Source of the DNA: an uncultured Flammeovirgaceae bacterium | Lineage (GTDB): Bacteria > Bacteroidota > Bacteroidia > Cytophagales > Cyclobacteriaceae | Assembly (NCBI GenBank): GCA_937883755.1 | Contig: CAKZYA010000061.1 | Location: 186,001 to 250,000, forward strand | DNA: 64,000 bases | Reading direction: 5' to 3' | Part shown: piece after piece, positions 1 to 9,367 of the stretch | Position numbering within the stretch: the stretch's first letter is position 1 | Layout: every line of letters starts with the position of its first letter | Notes under the pieces: model-generated | Database searches by the model: none | Told to the model about the DNA's origin: nothing | What the model saw: the letters and a program-made list of their open reading frames with translations, nothing else | Made by a program: the position numbers and the translations under genes

Positions 1-664
1 GAATTACCCAAGAGTTTTGTTCCTGAAGTAGGGATAATATATCATTTAAGTGGCGGTCGAGAGTGGTAGCTGTAGTTTTAATCCGATCCATCAACTCAAC
101 ATCCGGGGTCAACGTTATTTGGCGGGTTTGCTGCATCTCATTCAGTTGTACCAGCCCCAAAATATTAGCGATAGGCCCTCGAATATCATGAGATAGCATA
201 TGGGTGAATTGCTCTAGCCGATCATTAGTCTGCTGAAGTTGCTCGTTCCGTTGGATCAACGTCTGTTGTTCGCGCTGATTTTCTTGCAATAGTTTATGGC
301 GGGCAATGGCGTGTTGTAGTGCTCTTCGTAACGAAGTCTGGTTGATTTCGCCTTTCACTAAGTAATCTTGTACTCCGTTCATCACCGACTTCTTAGCCAG
401 GTCTAAATCATCTAACCCAGTTAAGATAATGATAGGTTTATCTCGGAAATACTGAGTGGCCAACGTCACTGTTTCTTCACCCGCTGTATCGGGCAAGGTT
501 AAATCCACTACAATTACTTCTGAAGCAAGGGACTGATCGAGATGCCAAGCTTTCTTGAGACTATCGGTATTGGAAATGGAAAAACTAGGTTTCTGGTCAC
601 GTAAATACTCCTGAAAGAGCCGTACATCGGCTTTATTATCCTCTACGAGTAATACATTTTGCAT
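1..664 (-). CDS. REC-HisKA hybrid sensor kinase, 3' part cut by window edge
   Basis: The minus strand reads open from an ATG at 664-662 to the window edge (221 codons, no stop), so the C-terminus is missing. Residues 1-120 form a receiver domain with the acidic pair E8/D9, phospho-acceptor D54, T82 and K104. A glutamine-rich coiled coil (about 125-152) follows, then a HisKA dimerisation motif with H159 in the sequence LSHDIRGP. Receiver-first kinases of this kind are common in Bacteroidota and usually take phosphate from another kinase. The ATPase domain would lie beyond the edge. The domain order is seen directly; the signal is unknown. Confidence 0.85.
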   Translation of the reverse strand, partial: MQNVLLVEDNKADVRLFQEYLRDQKPSFSISNTDSLKKAWHLDQSLASEVIVVDLTLPDTAGEETVTLATQYFRDKPIIILTGLDDLDLAKKSVMNGVQDYLVKGEINQTSLRRALQHAIARHKLLQENQREQQTLIQRNEQLQQTNDRLEQFTHMLSHDIRGPIANILGLVQLNEMQQTRQITLTPDVELMDRIKTTATTLDRHLNDILSLLQEQNSWVI

Positions 665-1100
665 AGGGCTTTACCACATTTGATTTAAAAAGATGAGAGT
701 ACTTAATATTATGCATATTTAGCTCTTAAAAGTAGTAAGTACTATCCTTAAGCTGAAAAGAGGATGTACCATTTCGTGAGTTAGGTGTAGAAAAATATCC
801 CCACCAAGGTATGAAAGAGATGTAACTTAAAAAAAGATTTTTTAGTAATATGGATAAAAAAAGATGTGATTATCTTTTTGTAATGACTGTATCGGTTTAT
901 AATAAGAAATTATTGACTATGATAAATATATGAAATAAAAGTCGGGGTTTGTATTGATTTCTAACATGTATAAAAAAGTCTGGCTTTTACATTTAATTAC
1001 ATGGTGCCAAATGGGAGGATCTGACAAATAGGCGATGGAGTGTATGGGTTACAAAGCCAAAAAAATAAAGGTGAAAAGGTTGTCAGTAAGTATATGTCAA
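665..1100. other. Intergenic, no gene seen
   Basis: This 436-base AT-rich gap lies upstream of the edge kinase and downstream of the secreted protein. I see no supported ORF, RNA gene or TGAY-N4-RTCA box in it. Confidence 0.5.
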
Positions 1101-1820
1101 CTACTGTCTGATATCTTCACTTGCCTTTATCGGAACGGTAACCATAAAGAATGTAACTCCGCCTAACTGGTCTACCGTGACAATGCCAGCATTATAAATA
1201 TTGGGTACTAGTAGCTTGAGGTCGGCTATTACAATCTTACCATCAGGGGTTAGCTGAGTGCCTGGGGGAAGACTACCCATAATGCACTTGGCAACTTTAA
1301 TGGTACCATCTTGGTCTATAGGTCGGGCTAGTACTTCACCTTCAGCTAATCCTCCAATTATTGGTTTGCTTTCTAGCCTGTAAATAGCCTCCTGGTCGAC
1401 CTGATTATTAGCTTCAGTAATTTCTAGGGTTAGCATCGTAGTAGTTTGATTATCTTGTTGGTCTTGAGTAGTAATGGTTAGTGGATAGTGGCCGACTTCT
1501 ATAGTCTCATTCTGACTCACTACAATCAGACCGTTAGGAAACAGAGATGCACCCTCGGGCAGCTTCCCATCTGTAAGTTGAGCAGATATGATATTAGATT
1601 TTGGCAAGTATGGAGCTGCCAAAATATCTCCTACATTAAGATGATTAATTGAGATGGGAGGGGTGCGGTAGTAAAAACCGTTAGCACTGAATAAAACAGT
1701 ATCTATTGGCCTTTTTTGCGCTGCCACTCCGGAGAGTAGAGTAACAAGCAAGATAAGGTATACCTTGGGTAGCCGCGAGTTGCGGATGATAGTTTTGAGA
1801 TATTGCATAAGGTTGGACAT
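1101..1820 (-). CDS. Secreted protein with two Ig/cadherin-like (He_PIG-type) repeats
   Basis: This 239-residue protein begins with a basic stretch and a hydrophobic segment (about residues 18-34, ending near GVAAQ) that fits a signal peptide. The rest holds two similar modules, each with a core of the type LP-G-L-P-G-I (LPEGASLFPNGLIVV near 86-101 and LPPGTQLTPDGKIVI near 184-198). That pattern is typical of putative Ig or cadherin-like repeats of bacterial surface proteins. No catalytic residues or T9SS tail are visible. It stands alone between long intergenic stretches. The role is probably surface adhesion or structure, which is inference. Confidence 0.6.
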   Translation of the reverse strand: MSNLMQYLKTIIRNSRLPKVYLILLVTLLSGVAAQKRPIDTVLFSANGFYYRTPPISINHLNVGDILAAPYLPKSNIISAQLTDGKLPEGASLFPNGLIVVSQNETIEVGHYPLTITTQDQQDNQTTTMLTLEITEANNQVDQEAIYRLESKPIIGGLAEGEVLARPIDQDGTIKVAKCIMGSLPPGTQLTPDGKIVIADLKLLVPNIYNAGIVTVDQLGGVTFFMVTVPIKASEDIRQ

Positions 1821-2910
1821 TTATATCACTTAACGCTTAGAGGGGGGTTGGTAGTGATAGTTTGGTCCTTTTGTAAAGGCTAGCAAATATAATACTAGAT
1901 GCTCAACTTCAACTCTTTTGCTTTGCTTTTATTACTGTAATTATACACTAGTAGAAAGATTTTTTGTAAAAAAATGATTCTATAAGCCCTGGGATGAAAG
2001 CAGTTTATGCTTCCCCTTTTGGAGAAAGGGAGCAGGGCACTTAAGCGATTGAAAATACTAAATCCAAAAAGTAGTGATTATCAAACTCTTTATATCCTGC
2101 CGTATATTTGGTAAATAAAAGCACATTTACGCTACATTTTTGAAGGATAAAAATTTAGTATACAGTTACCTGATAAAATAATTGCCGAGAGTACTGTGAC
2201 GATAGCATGATTTGAACTAAACGTTAGTCTGATCATAAGCAATCACCATGATTGTGTTCTCAAGAACACTCACTTGTCCGCCGTTGCAACTATTTAACTT
2301 AGCAAATATTTCACACTCTACAGTCTAGTTAGATTACAATTTTTCTCTACTTAGCACCTGTAAAGACACAATAAAAATAGTAAAGGAATATACTAATGTA
2401 ATAAATCAGATGTAATAATATTTTTTCATGACTGAAAAGTGTGTTTTAGTAATCTATTTTAAGTTGAAATACTTGCGTATCACCTATTAATGTTGAAATA
2501 TTAACTTGTGCAAGTTTTAGCCTGATGATGATACTCTATATGCCTGATTGACATATTACGGGCTCTTTCTAGATAGTGCTAAAGTAACTTCATTCATCTT
2601 AGTCAGAGAGATACATTATGATTAAGCGAATCCAAGTTGTCAGTTGAACAGAGTATTATGAATGACTCGAAAATATTTCTTGAAAGGCCAAAACAAATAC
2701 ATGGGCAAATAACTTGTATACATGTAGCATTAGCATATTTTTACTGTAGTACTACCTTTTTATTTCTCTTTAAATTGCTTTTGATAAGCATTACTACTAG
2801 GTCAAGTACTATTTTTTTAATAACATAGTGGTCGCTCAGAGTGAACTGGGTATTTTTAGAAGCTAGGCAAGTGATATTTTATCGGTTCATTTAATTTCTA
2901 CCTATCTGTT
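1821..2910. other. Long AT-rich intergenic stretch
   Basis: About 1.1 kb without a convincing gene. A 63-codon frame at 2637-2828 begins with TTG, has a skewed composition and no family signature, so I do not call it. An imperfect hairpin with a GC stem lies near 2009-2033 (gcttccccttttggagaaag onward), possibly a terminator or an RNA element. No TGAY-N4-RTCA box was found here. Confidence 0.45.
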
Positions 2911-3552
2911 ATGAACATTATCGTCGCTGAAGACCATCTATTGTACCGACATGGTATTGTTAACTATCTTACAAGTCTTTTTCCGGATGCAACCATTAAA
3001 GAAGCGAATAATGGTACGGAAATGATGTCCATCATGAAACATTTTCAACCTGATATTGTCATGGTAGATCTGGAGATGCCCAAGATGGACGGAATAGATA
3101 CAGTCAGTTACATTCGCAATTTTAACAAAGGTGTTAAGGTACTAGTCATTACTATGCACGACAATCCAGAAATTTTGCAGGAAGTGGTCGCCCTAGGCGT
3201 GCATGGTTTACTAGTAAAAGGTGAAAACGAAGGAGATATTAGTAAGGCAATTACTACCCTAATGAAGGGGCAGCACTTTTTTAGTGAATCTACTTTGGCA
3301 CTTATGCAAGATGATCTTATTGAAAGAAATCGATTTCAACGAGACTTCTCTAAACTTAGAACTCTAACTGAGCGAGAGCTTGAAGTACTTAGAATGATTT
3401 GCCGGGAGATGACCAATAAAGAAATTGCCACGATACTTAATCTGAGTCCCCGTACAGTAGATAATCATCGGAATAGTTTGCTGGAAAAGTGTAGAGTAAA
3501 AAACACAGTGGGGCTAGTAAAATTTGCCATGCGCCACCATCTTGACCGCTAA
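2911..3552 (+). CDS. NarL/FixJ-family response regulator (orphan)
   Basis: The 213-residue protein has an N-terminal receiver domain with E7/D8, phospho-acceptor D53 in MVDLEMP, and a conserved threonine in VITMHD. A LuxR-type HTH fills about residues 148-210 (LTERELEVL, NKEIATILNLSPRTVDNHR). It should act as a DNA-binding transcription factor controlled by a histidine kinase. No kinase is adjacent on the same strand, although the kinase at 5550-6356 is 2 kb downstream. The family is certain; the targets are unknown. Confidence 0.9.
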   Translation: MNIIVAEDHLLYRHGIVNYLTSLFPDATIKEANNGTEMMSIMKHFQPDIVMVDLEMPKMDGIDTVSYIRNFNKGVKVLVITMHDNPEILQEVVALGVHGLLVKGENEGDISKAITTLMKGQHFFSESTLALMQDDLIERNRFQRDFSKLRTLTERELEVLRMICREMTNKEIATILNLSPRTVDNHRNSLLEKCRVKNTVGLVKFAMRHHLDR

Positions 3553-4133
3553 TTTCTGGCGTTAAACCATATTTTGATCTTCCTAAGAAGCCGTAACGAC
3601 CCTGCAATAGTGGATGCTACGACTTCCTCTCATTGGTTAAATCGCCTTCTATTCTATCACCCTTCGCCCGTAGTTTGATAGGTTACTATTTGGGTAAAAG
3701 TATCAGAACAGCCTTTACTGATGAGCTCTTCTCCGATATTGTAACTAATTGAGCTGCATTTTCCTTCACTTAGAGCTAGAGTGGTACACTCCAGAATAAC
3801 TTCAACGCTCAAGCTGGACTTTTACCTAATTCGATTACTATAATTGGGATCGATCGCTCGTTGTGTGGCACATGCACTCTTCACCTTATCTTATCTGTGG
3901 AGAGCAGGTTGCTAGATATATTGTTTTTCTTGCTTGCCAAGTGAAGGTTACGAATCAGCTGCGTTACCTACATTTTTTATGAGAGAATTATACGCATTTT
4001 CTGCGTATTTATACGATCAGGTTTTCTTCAAATTGTCATACTTCTTCAAGATAAAAAGTTACTGGATATACTTTGTGATCAAGTAATCAAAAGGTGGTTA
4101 CTCTACAATTTATAACCAATAACTTATTAAAAA
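3553..4133. other. Intergenic, no gene seen
   Basis: This 581-base gap contains no supported coding frame. A TGATC..AATCA palindrome with a six-base spacer at 4076-4089 does not fit the four-base spacing of the boxes found elsewhere in the window. Confidence 0.45.
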
Positions 4134-4928
4134 ATGAAGTATTTTAATTTAGGAATTCTGTCTCTGTTTTTATTGTTTCTTGCTGGTTGTCAAGAATCTA
4201 CTGATCCTACTCAAGACTTATCCCGACTAGAGGGTTCTACAGAGACCCTGTTAAACTTTTCTGGTGAAGAGGGGGAAATTATTGCCCTAACAGAGGGGCA
4301 GACTATGACCCTAAAGTACCAACGAATGTACCCCAACCAGGTGCGAGCCTTTTTCATTGGATCTGATTATGTAAACCAATTACTCGACCAGAAATCGGCA
4401 CTAGGAGTACGTTTTTACTTAGGATTGGATGGCGCCCAGCAGTACCAACTTATTGGAGCTGGAGTAGACAATACTGGTAGCGACCTGTTAGACCGAACCA
4501 TTATTCACGCTACTATTTCTTGCACCGACTGTAATTCGGCATCACCACTATGGCATGGTGATAAAAGCCAGGCGATCAACATACCAGTAAGTGTTAACGA
4601 TGGTGAAACTATTGACTTAGACCATGCGCAAATGTTTACGCATTTTTATCAGAAGTTATTTCCTAAAGGCCAGAAAGCTTTTTATTTTGGACAAGACGTG
4701 TTACAGGAATTGCTAAACGAACCCGGTGCTCAAGGGCTATGGCTGTATATGGGAATTAACGAGATTGATGAATTGGAGATACTGCCTACCATAGAATTTG
4801 ACGCTAGTAGCGCCCGCTACATAGAAATTGGCCCTGCCAAGGTTGCTGACCGATCCTCAGTATGTCCACCGTACTGTGATGGTGATAGTGATGGGTATGG
4901 GTCTCCGCTTTTGATACAATATGATTGA
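4134..4928 (+). CDS. Lipoprotein of unknown function, first gene of a signalling operon
   Basis: The 264-residue protein starts with a lipoprotein signal (hydrophobic core then LAGC at about residues 16-19), so the mature protein should be lipid-anchored in the envelope. The body contains two related halves, each with an Mxxxxxx-YQ/Y-K-FP/YP pattern (MTLKYQRMYPNQVRAFFIG and MFTHFYQKLFPKGQKAFYFG), suggesting an internal duplication. It ends with a short Cys/Asp-rich tail (CPPYCDGDSDGYG). Its stop overlaps the start of the next membrane-protein gene by eight bases. It may be a sensory or accessory lipoprotein for the kinase two genes on; this is inference from the operon. Confidence 0.65.
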   Translation: MKYFNLGILSLFLLFLAGCQESTDPTQDLSRLEGSTETLLNFSGEEGEIIALTEGQTMTLKYQRMYPNQVRAFFIGSDYVNQLLDQKSALGVRFYLGLDGAQQYQLIGAGVDNTGSDLLDRTIIHATISCTDCNSASPLWHGDKSQAINIPVSVNDGETIDLDHAQMFTHFYQKLFPKGQKAFYFGQDVLQELLNEPGAQGLWLYMGINEIDELEILPTIEFDASSARYIEIGPAKVADRSSVCPPYCDGDSDGYGSPLLIQYD

Positions 4929-5589
4929 TAGCTTCCTTAATTATTCCAGGTATATAAGTGTTTTCTTCCCTATTATTCCGTTGATAGTAAGCTTATATCG
5001 GATTGAGAGTAGAAGTTTTCCTTACCGCTATATTGTCTTACTTCTAACAGCTAGCTTATCTATTGATATAGTAAACCTGCTTGTTTTGCCTAGATTCAAT
5101 AATGAAAGCACTATTCTGCTTCATTTTTACACCCTGAGCGAGTTTATTATACTCGCTCTTTTTTTCCGAACAATTATCTATAATGATACGATCAAGAAAG
5201 GATTAATTCTTATGATTATTGTATTTGGATTGTTTAAAATAATAGATATGGTATTGATTACTGGTACTGAAAAGTTAGATAGTCTTGCTATAACTATCTC
5301 ATCTTTCTTTTTTACAGGGCTAGCACTACTATTTTACTGGCAAACCTTCCAGAGACTGGAGGTAGAAGCACTGGAACGGTATCCTCTTTTCTGGATTAAT
5401 ACGGGAATACTATTCTACTTTGCTGGGAATTTGATTACATTTATGTTTAGCAACTATATTACTCAGCAGGGCTATGAGTATTTTATTACTCACTGGTTAC
5501 TACATAACTTTTTCAGCCTGTTTAAATACGTAGCCTTTAGCATTGGTCTATGGCTTCTTCCGCGTCCGCAACGAATATCTCTCTCCTAA
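4921..5589 (+). CDS. Multi-pass membrane protein preceding a histidine kinase
   Basis: This 222-residue protein is almost wholly hydrophobic, with about six to seven membrane segments. It overlaps the upstream lipoprotein gene by eight bases and runs about 40 bases into the kinase gene. Bacteroidota often carry such a 7TM-like protein translated just ahead of a HisKA_3 kinase, and it probably serves as the kinase's membrane sensor module. No enzymatic motif is visible. Confidence 0.7.
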   Translation: MIDSFLNYSRYISVFFPIIPLIVSLYRIESRSFPYRYIVLLLTASLSIDIVNLLVLPRFNNESTILLHFYTLSEFIILALFFRTIIYNDTIKKGLILMIIVFGLFKIIDMVLITGTEKLDSLAITISSFFFTGLALLFYWQTFQRLEVEALERYPLFWINTGILFYFAGNLITFMFSNYITQQGYEYFITHWLLHNFFSLFKYVAFSIGLWLLPRPQRISLS

Positions 5590-6356
5590 TTTTTGCAGCT
5601 AGTGGTGTTGTGGGACTATTACTATTCTTCATACTTTTTATCGTATACGCCTACCAGCGACGATCACTTCGGCACAAGCAGAAAGAGCAGGAGCTTCAGG
5701 TAGAGATGAAGCAAAAAATGCTTCAAGCTCTAATAGAGGGGCAAGAGCGAGAGCGGGCTCGCCTTAGTCGCGACATTCATGATAGTTTGGGTGCTCAACT
5801 TTCCACTATCAAACTATATTTGGCTGAGCTTCAAACCTACCCACTTAATTCCAACACAGATAACCTCATTGAAGCGAGTATGGGGTTGCTCACAACTTCT
5901 ATCCACGATCTACGAGCTATTTCTCAAGACCTAATGCCCCAGCCTTTAAAAAAGATGGGGCTGATTAATACTTTACGTACCTACTGCCAAAAACTATCGG
6001 TTGCTCATAAACGAAAGGTTTGCTTTACTGCTAATGTCAATTTATTGTCCATCTCTGATTCTACCTCGTTAATGATATTTCGGGTGATTCAAGAAGTAAT
6101 TAGTAACGCAATCAAACACGGCGACTCCCGAACTATCTCTATTAAATTATCCGATCAAATTCATGAGCTAATTATCAACGTTGAAGAAGATGGCATTCCT
6201 TATAACTGGGAAGAAGCAAAAGCACGGTCGCAATCTAATGGTTTAGGAATTTTGAATATTGAGACTCGTATATCTCTAATGAATGGTATATTACAGCAAA
6301 CCAATATTGATAACAAAAATGTTGTCTCTATAAAGATTCCTATGCATGGCGAGTAA
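5550..6356 (+). CDS. Membrane-anchored HisKA_3 (NarX/DesK-type) sensor histidine kinase
   Basis: The 268-residue kinase has one N-terminal membrane segment (about 12-34), a basic coiled coil, and the HisKA_3 box RDIHDSL with phospho-acceptor H77. The HATPase_c N-box VISNAIKHG follows; the G1 box is unusual (EEDGIP instead of DNGxG), and a G2-like LGILNIETR is present. It starts inside the preceding membrane-protein gene and its 3' end overlaps the regulator by 11 bases, so the three are translationally coupled. It should phosphorylate the regulator encoded at 6346-6999. Confidence 0.85.
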   Translation: MASSASATNISLLIFAASGVVGLLLFFILFIVYAYQRRSLRHKQKEQELQVEMKQKMLQALIEGQERERARLSRDIHDSLGAQLSTIKLYLAELQTYPLNSNTDNLIEASMGLLTTSIHDLRAISQDLMPQPLKKMGLINTLRTYCQKLSVAHKRKVCFTANVNLLSISDSTSLMIFRVIQEVISNAIKHGDSRTISIKLSDQIHELIINVEEDGIPYNWEEAKARSQSNGLGILNIETRISLMNGILQQTNIDNKNVVSIKIPMHGE

Positions 6357-6999
6357 AGAAGTTATCATTGCTGACGATCACTCAGTATTCCGGGAAGGTT
6401 TAGTTCATCTTTTCCAACAGCATTTTCCTCACGATCATTGCCGACAGGCAGCGGATGGTAAACAACTACTGCGGCTAGTAGATCAACAAGTACCTGATCT
6501 TATCGTACTAGATCTTTACATGCCCGAAATGGATGGAATAGAAGCTGCTAAGCAATTAACACGCTCTTTTCCCTCTATTAGAATTTTAGTGCTCACCTTT
6601 TTTACGGATACGGTTTTTATTGAGGAGTTACTTCAAATTGGAGTAAATGGTATTCTCAATAAGGATGCTGAAAGAAAAGAAATTGCTGAGGCTATTATAA
6701 AAGTACGCGAAGGAGGTAATTACTATAACCAGGGGGTTTCTGAGATTATGCACCAGAAATTGCAGCGCGACTATCAGATGGTGCATGACTTTCGGTTGTA
6801 CGAACGCTTTAATCCGAAAGAGATACAGGTGCTCAAGCTACTCTGCGAAGAAAAAACCACCCGCGAGATAGCCAAAACCATTGATATGAAGGTAAGAACC
6901 GTAGAAAACTACCGCCGCAGCCTACTGGAGAAAACTGGGGCAAAAAATGCCATCGGGCTTATTCGCTTTGCAATCAAATCAAAGATACTGGAACTATAA
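6346..6999 (+). CDS. NarL-family response regulator, partner of the preceding kinase
   Basis: The 217-residue regulator has D10/D11, phospho-acceptor D56 (VLDLYMPEMDG) and a C-terminal LuxR HTH (FNPKEIQVLKLL, TREIAKTIDMKVRTVENYR). The 11-base overlap with the kinase gene makes the pairing very likely. The switch threonine position reads VLTFF, which is conserved. Targets are not evident; no TGAY-N4-RTCA box lies in front of this operon. Confidence 0.9.
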   Translation: MASKEVIIADDHSVFREGLVHLFQQHFPHDHCRQAADGKQLLRLVDQQVPDLIVLDLYMPEMDGIEAAKQLTRSFPSIRILVLTFFTDTVFIEELLQIGVNGILNKDAERKEIAEAIIKVREGGNYYNQGVSEIMHQKLQRDYQMVHDFRLYERFNPKEIQVLKLLCEEKTTREIAKTIDMKVRTVENYRRSLLEKTGAKNAIGLIRFAIKSKILEL

Positions 7000-7040
7000 T
7001 TTAGTTAAGTTGAACTAGGCTGTTACACTCAACATGTAAA

Positions 7041-7328
7041 AAGCTTGAGAATAATTTTCTGGCTTTTCTAGCGATGGACTTGGATTTCTGGGGACAAGAA
7101 GCCTTAGGCCAGTTATTTTGTCAAACTTACCAAAGCTATTTACCAGCAGTTGGATTGGGATCAGCTGAGACTAATGATTTATTTGTCTACTTCAAACTTT
7201 ACTGAGCCAACGTGCGGGCCAAAGTACTTACGCTCCAAGCTGTGGAAACCAAATGGTCACCAAAGCTTACTAAAGAGGTAAAGCGATACCTGACCCTAAT
7301 GAACCATTATTTTTCATTACTGGAGTAG
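7041..7328 (+). pseudogene. Remnant of a COG2187-type (aminoglycoside phosphotransferase-like / kinase) gene
   Basis: One frame from about 7041 to the TAG at 7326-7328 reads FLAFLAMDLDFWGQ... then DLFVYFKLY, a TGA stop at 7203-7205, and ANVRAKVLTLQA... The pieces match in order the conserved FLAMDLD and YR-A-VRAKV segments of the COG2187 family. The TGA stands where an arginine is expected. Only about 95 codons of a roughly 340-500-codon gene remain and the 5' part is gone. This is a decayed relic beside a Usp gene; that COG2187 proteins often neighbour Usp genes is a recollection of the family, not seen here. Confidence 0.6.
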
Positions 7329-8189
7329 CTAAGTTCGGGAACGGTGAAATACTAGTACGGGTCGGTCAGCCTCAAAGACCACTTGTTTCGTCACGCTTCC
7401 CTGGGTAAGCCTTTCCCAAATGTTGTGGTCGCGGGGCATCATCGCCAGAATGCCTACTTCGTGGTGTTTTTCCAAGTATGTCTGTAGACCTTCCAGTACA
7501 TCTTCTGCTTTTTGATGATGGTAAGTATGGGGAACGGCGCGAAGTGTTCGATCCAGGGAGTTGCCAACGATTAACTTATCAGCCCCCAAGAGCTCTTCTG
7601 ATGGTGATACATGTAGTACATCAACCTGGGCGTGAAAAGCATTAGCTAGGGAAAGTAAGCCCTCGAAAATATTCGCGCGATCAACTTGCCGATAGTCGGT
7701 TGCTAGCAGAATTGTATCTACCTTTGCAAAGACAGCATCCTCAGGAATAGCTAGTACTGGGCAAGAGGTTCGACGCATGATGTGGGTAGTAGTGCTTCCG
7801 AGTAACTTTTCCAGTTTACTCTCTCCCCGGTTTCCCATGACCACCAGATCAATTTCTTTCTCCTCAACGGCTTCTTCTATCGCATCTTCGGGAAAAGCGC
7901 AGGTAGCTATAAACTCGTACTGTACTTTTTTGTCCTTTAGGTGGATATCCTCTATTTCATCAAAGGATTGCTGGACTTCCTTTTCAATAAGCTCTTGATT
8001 AGCTACTACATCTACATACAATCCTGTCATCGGATAAGGGGTTCCAGTAGCACCACTAGGCATTCGGTAGGCGTGCAGAATGAATAATTTGGCTTCGGTA
8101 GCGTGGGCTAACGAAATGGCGTACTTTAGAGCGCGGGTAGCCCGGTCGGAAAAATCAGTAGGGGCGAGAATCTTCTTTATCGTTTTCAT
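7329..8189 (-). CDS. Universal stress protein, two tandem Usp domains
   Basis: The 286-residue cytoplasmic protein has an N-terminal Usp domain (PTDFSDRATRALKYA) ending in the ATP-binding-type loop GNRGESKLEKLLGSTT. A second, more degenerate Usp domain starts near residue 150 (TILLATDYRQ). The loop has eight residues between its second and third glycine, one fewer than the classic G2xG9xG(S/T) pattern. It is the last gene of a minus-strand operon after the DUF2267 and DUF892 genes. The operon is preceded by the box at 9201-9212. Confidence 0.9.
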   Translation of the reverse strand: MKTIKKILAPTDFSDRATRALKYAISLAHATEAKLFILHAYRMPSGATGTPYPMTGLYVDVVANQELIEKEVQQSFDEIEDIHLKDKKVQYEFIATCAFPEDAIEEAVEEKEIDLVVMGNRGESKLEKLLGSTTTHIMRRTSCPVLAIPEDAVFAKVDTILLATDYRQVDRANIFEGLLSLANAFHAQVDVLHVSPSEELLGADKLIVGNSLDRTLRAVPHTYHHQKAEDVLEGLQTYLEKHHEVGILAMMPRDHNIWERLTQGSVTKQVVFEADRPVLVFHRSRT

Positions 8190-8222
8190 AACAGTTAAGG
8201 TTAAAAGTAAATTAATGTCCTG

Positions 8223-8753
8223 CTACAGGACAGCTAAGTTGGCAGACTTGGTTGTACTAGTTACGGGAAAAACATCTATACCTTCGGCGAAGGTATCTGA
8301 GTCGAGGAGTTGGATAAACCTTTGTAGAGTGTTTTCGGCTTCGTTTATTAAGGTTTGAACGACATTGACTGCGTATTCCTCCTTAAGAAGTTGAAGGTAA
8401 TGCAATAGAAGTTGGTAGCTTCCGAGTTTGTGGCGAGTCAACAAAATGGTTGTCTGTAAAGCCACTTCGTTTTTCACAGTAGCACTTACGTTACTTTCTA
8501 TCCGCTCGAGACCATCACTCATGATACCTTTAATTCCCGCAGTATTGCCTTCGCTTTCGGGGGGCAGTTCATCTAATAGTGATTGTAAGCGTTCAACCGC
8601 TTTCCGAAGGTCAGGCAGACTAGACTGAAGATAAGCCTTCAAATGAACAGCACCAGCCTTATAGGCTAACACTTTGAAGTAAGCTACCGATTGCCGCTCT
8701 TCCTTCCACAGGCGATGAGCTAATATACTGGCTGATTTTAGTAATACATTCAT
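8223..8753 (-). CDS. DUF892-like (YciE/YciF ferritin-like) helical protein
   Basis: The 176-residue protein is entirely helical. Its pattern resembles the DUF892/YciE family: a segment LKAYLQSSLPDLRKAVERL, a GIKGIMSDGLERIE segment, then HKLGSYQLLLHYLQLLKEEYA and an E-rich final helix. Family members form four-helix bundles and are linked to stress survival. The classical iron ligands are not clearly conserved. Its start overlaps the DUF2267 stop (ATGA), and a Usp gene follows. A paralog lies at 55994-56563. Confidence 0.55.
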   Translation of the reverse strand: MNVLLKSASILAHRLWKEERQSVAYFKVLAYKAGAVHLKAYLQSSLPDLRKAVERLQSLLDELPPESEGNTAGIKGIMSDGLERIESNVSATVKNEVALQTTILLTRHKLGSYQLLLHYLQLLKEEYAVNVVQTLINEAENTLQRFIQLLDSDTFAEGIDVFPVTSTTKSANLAVL

Positions 8754-9151
8754 GGTACAAGTAGTTTAGGTGGTTGTAAAAGTAGAGCCTTTTCTAAAGT
8801 GGCAAATAATGCCTTTTCAGCTAAGGCTACCTGGGTATCATCCGCCAGGTACAATAGGTGGCTAGTATCCACGATTTCGTCGAGTAAATCAGTTAGGGAG
8901 GTAATAGGAGTAGGAACATACTGGCTAATTTCCCACTGCTCCACCATTAGTGCCTGAAGAGGCAGAGGTAGGGCGGAAAAAAATGTGGTGACTCTGGCAA
9001 ATGGCAAACGCTTTCCCATCATATATAGCACTGAATTCACTAAATTTAGCACCCATTCAGTGTCCCCAATGTAGTCCGGCTTGCGGGCAGTGGGGGGGAT
9101 AATCTCGTCTAAATAAATCATGTGGGACTGATAACGGTGGGATTCTTCCAT
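8750..9151 (-). CDS. DUF2267-like small protein
   Basis: This 133-residue protein begins with a poorly conserved tail, then shows the DUF2267-type order: a helix ending VLYMMGKRLPFARVTTFFSALPLPLQALMVEQW, a linker, and a second helical half with SLTDLLDEIVD. It matches the two other DUF2267-like genes at 14938 and 50772 (L-LR--L, ----FL-QLPL-LK--Y---W). It heads the minus-strand DUF2267-DUF892-Usp operon, 50 bases after the box at 9201-9212. The biochemical function of the family is unknown. Confidence 0.55.
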   Translation of the reverse strand: MEESHRYQSHMIYLDEIIPPTARKPDYIGDTEWVLNLVNSVLYMMGKRLPFARVTTFFSALPLPLQALMVEQWEISQYVPTPITSLTDLLDEIVDTSHLLYLADDTQVALAEKALFATLEKALLLQPPKLLVP

Positions 9152-9200
9152 AGCATCTCCGTTTAAATCCTAATCTAGTGATTGCCTCTACCGTGAGCAA

Positions 9201-9212
9201 TGACTTAGATCA
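9201..9212. promoter_or_regulatory. FNR-like box TGACTTAGATCA
   Basis: Inverted half-sites TGAC and ATCA with a four-base spacer. It lies 50 bases upstream of the ATG of the minus-strand DUF2267-DUF892-Usp operon. Confidence 0.65.
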
Positions 9213-9264
9213 CCACTTCCCCCAAATTACCTAGATGGTCATTGATGAATATTACGCTATGGGA

Positions 9265-9276
9265 TGATCTGTATCA
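9265..9276. promoter_or_regulatory. FNR-like box TGATCTGTATCA
   Basis: Perfect TGAT/ATCA half-sites with a four-base spacer. It lies about 92 bases before the start of the esterase-like gene at 9368 and may serve it. Confidence 0.6.
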
Positions 9277-9367
9277 TTGTAGCTAAGTTCCAAAGAAACT
9301 AGCTTGAGTCTGCTAGTGCGACGCGCTATTATGATCTGCCAATTTTAATTATCAAAGCTTCATACCA

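Noticed and set aside
2637-2828. 63-codon open frame
   Set aside because: Starts with TTG, has skewed composition and no recognisable pattern in an AT-rich gap.
4076-4089. TGATC-AAGT-AATCA-like palindrome
   Set aside because: Six-base spacer between TGAT and ATCA does not match the four-base spacing of the other boxes, and the genes behind it are of the kinase group.
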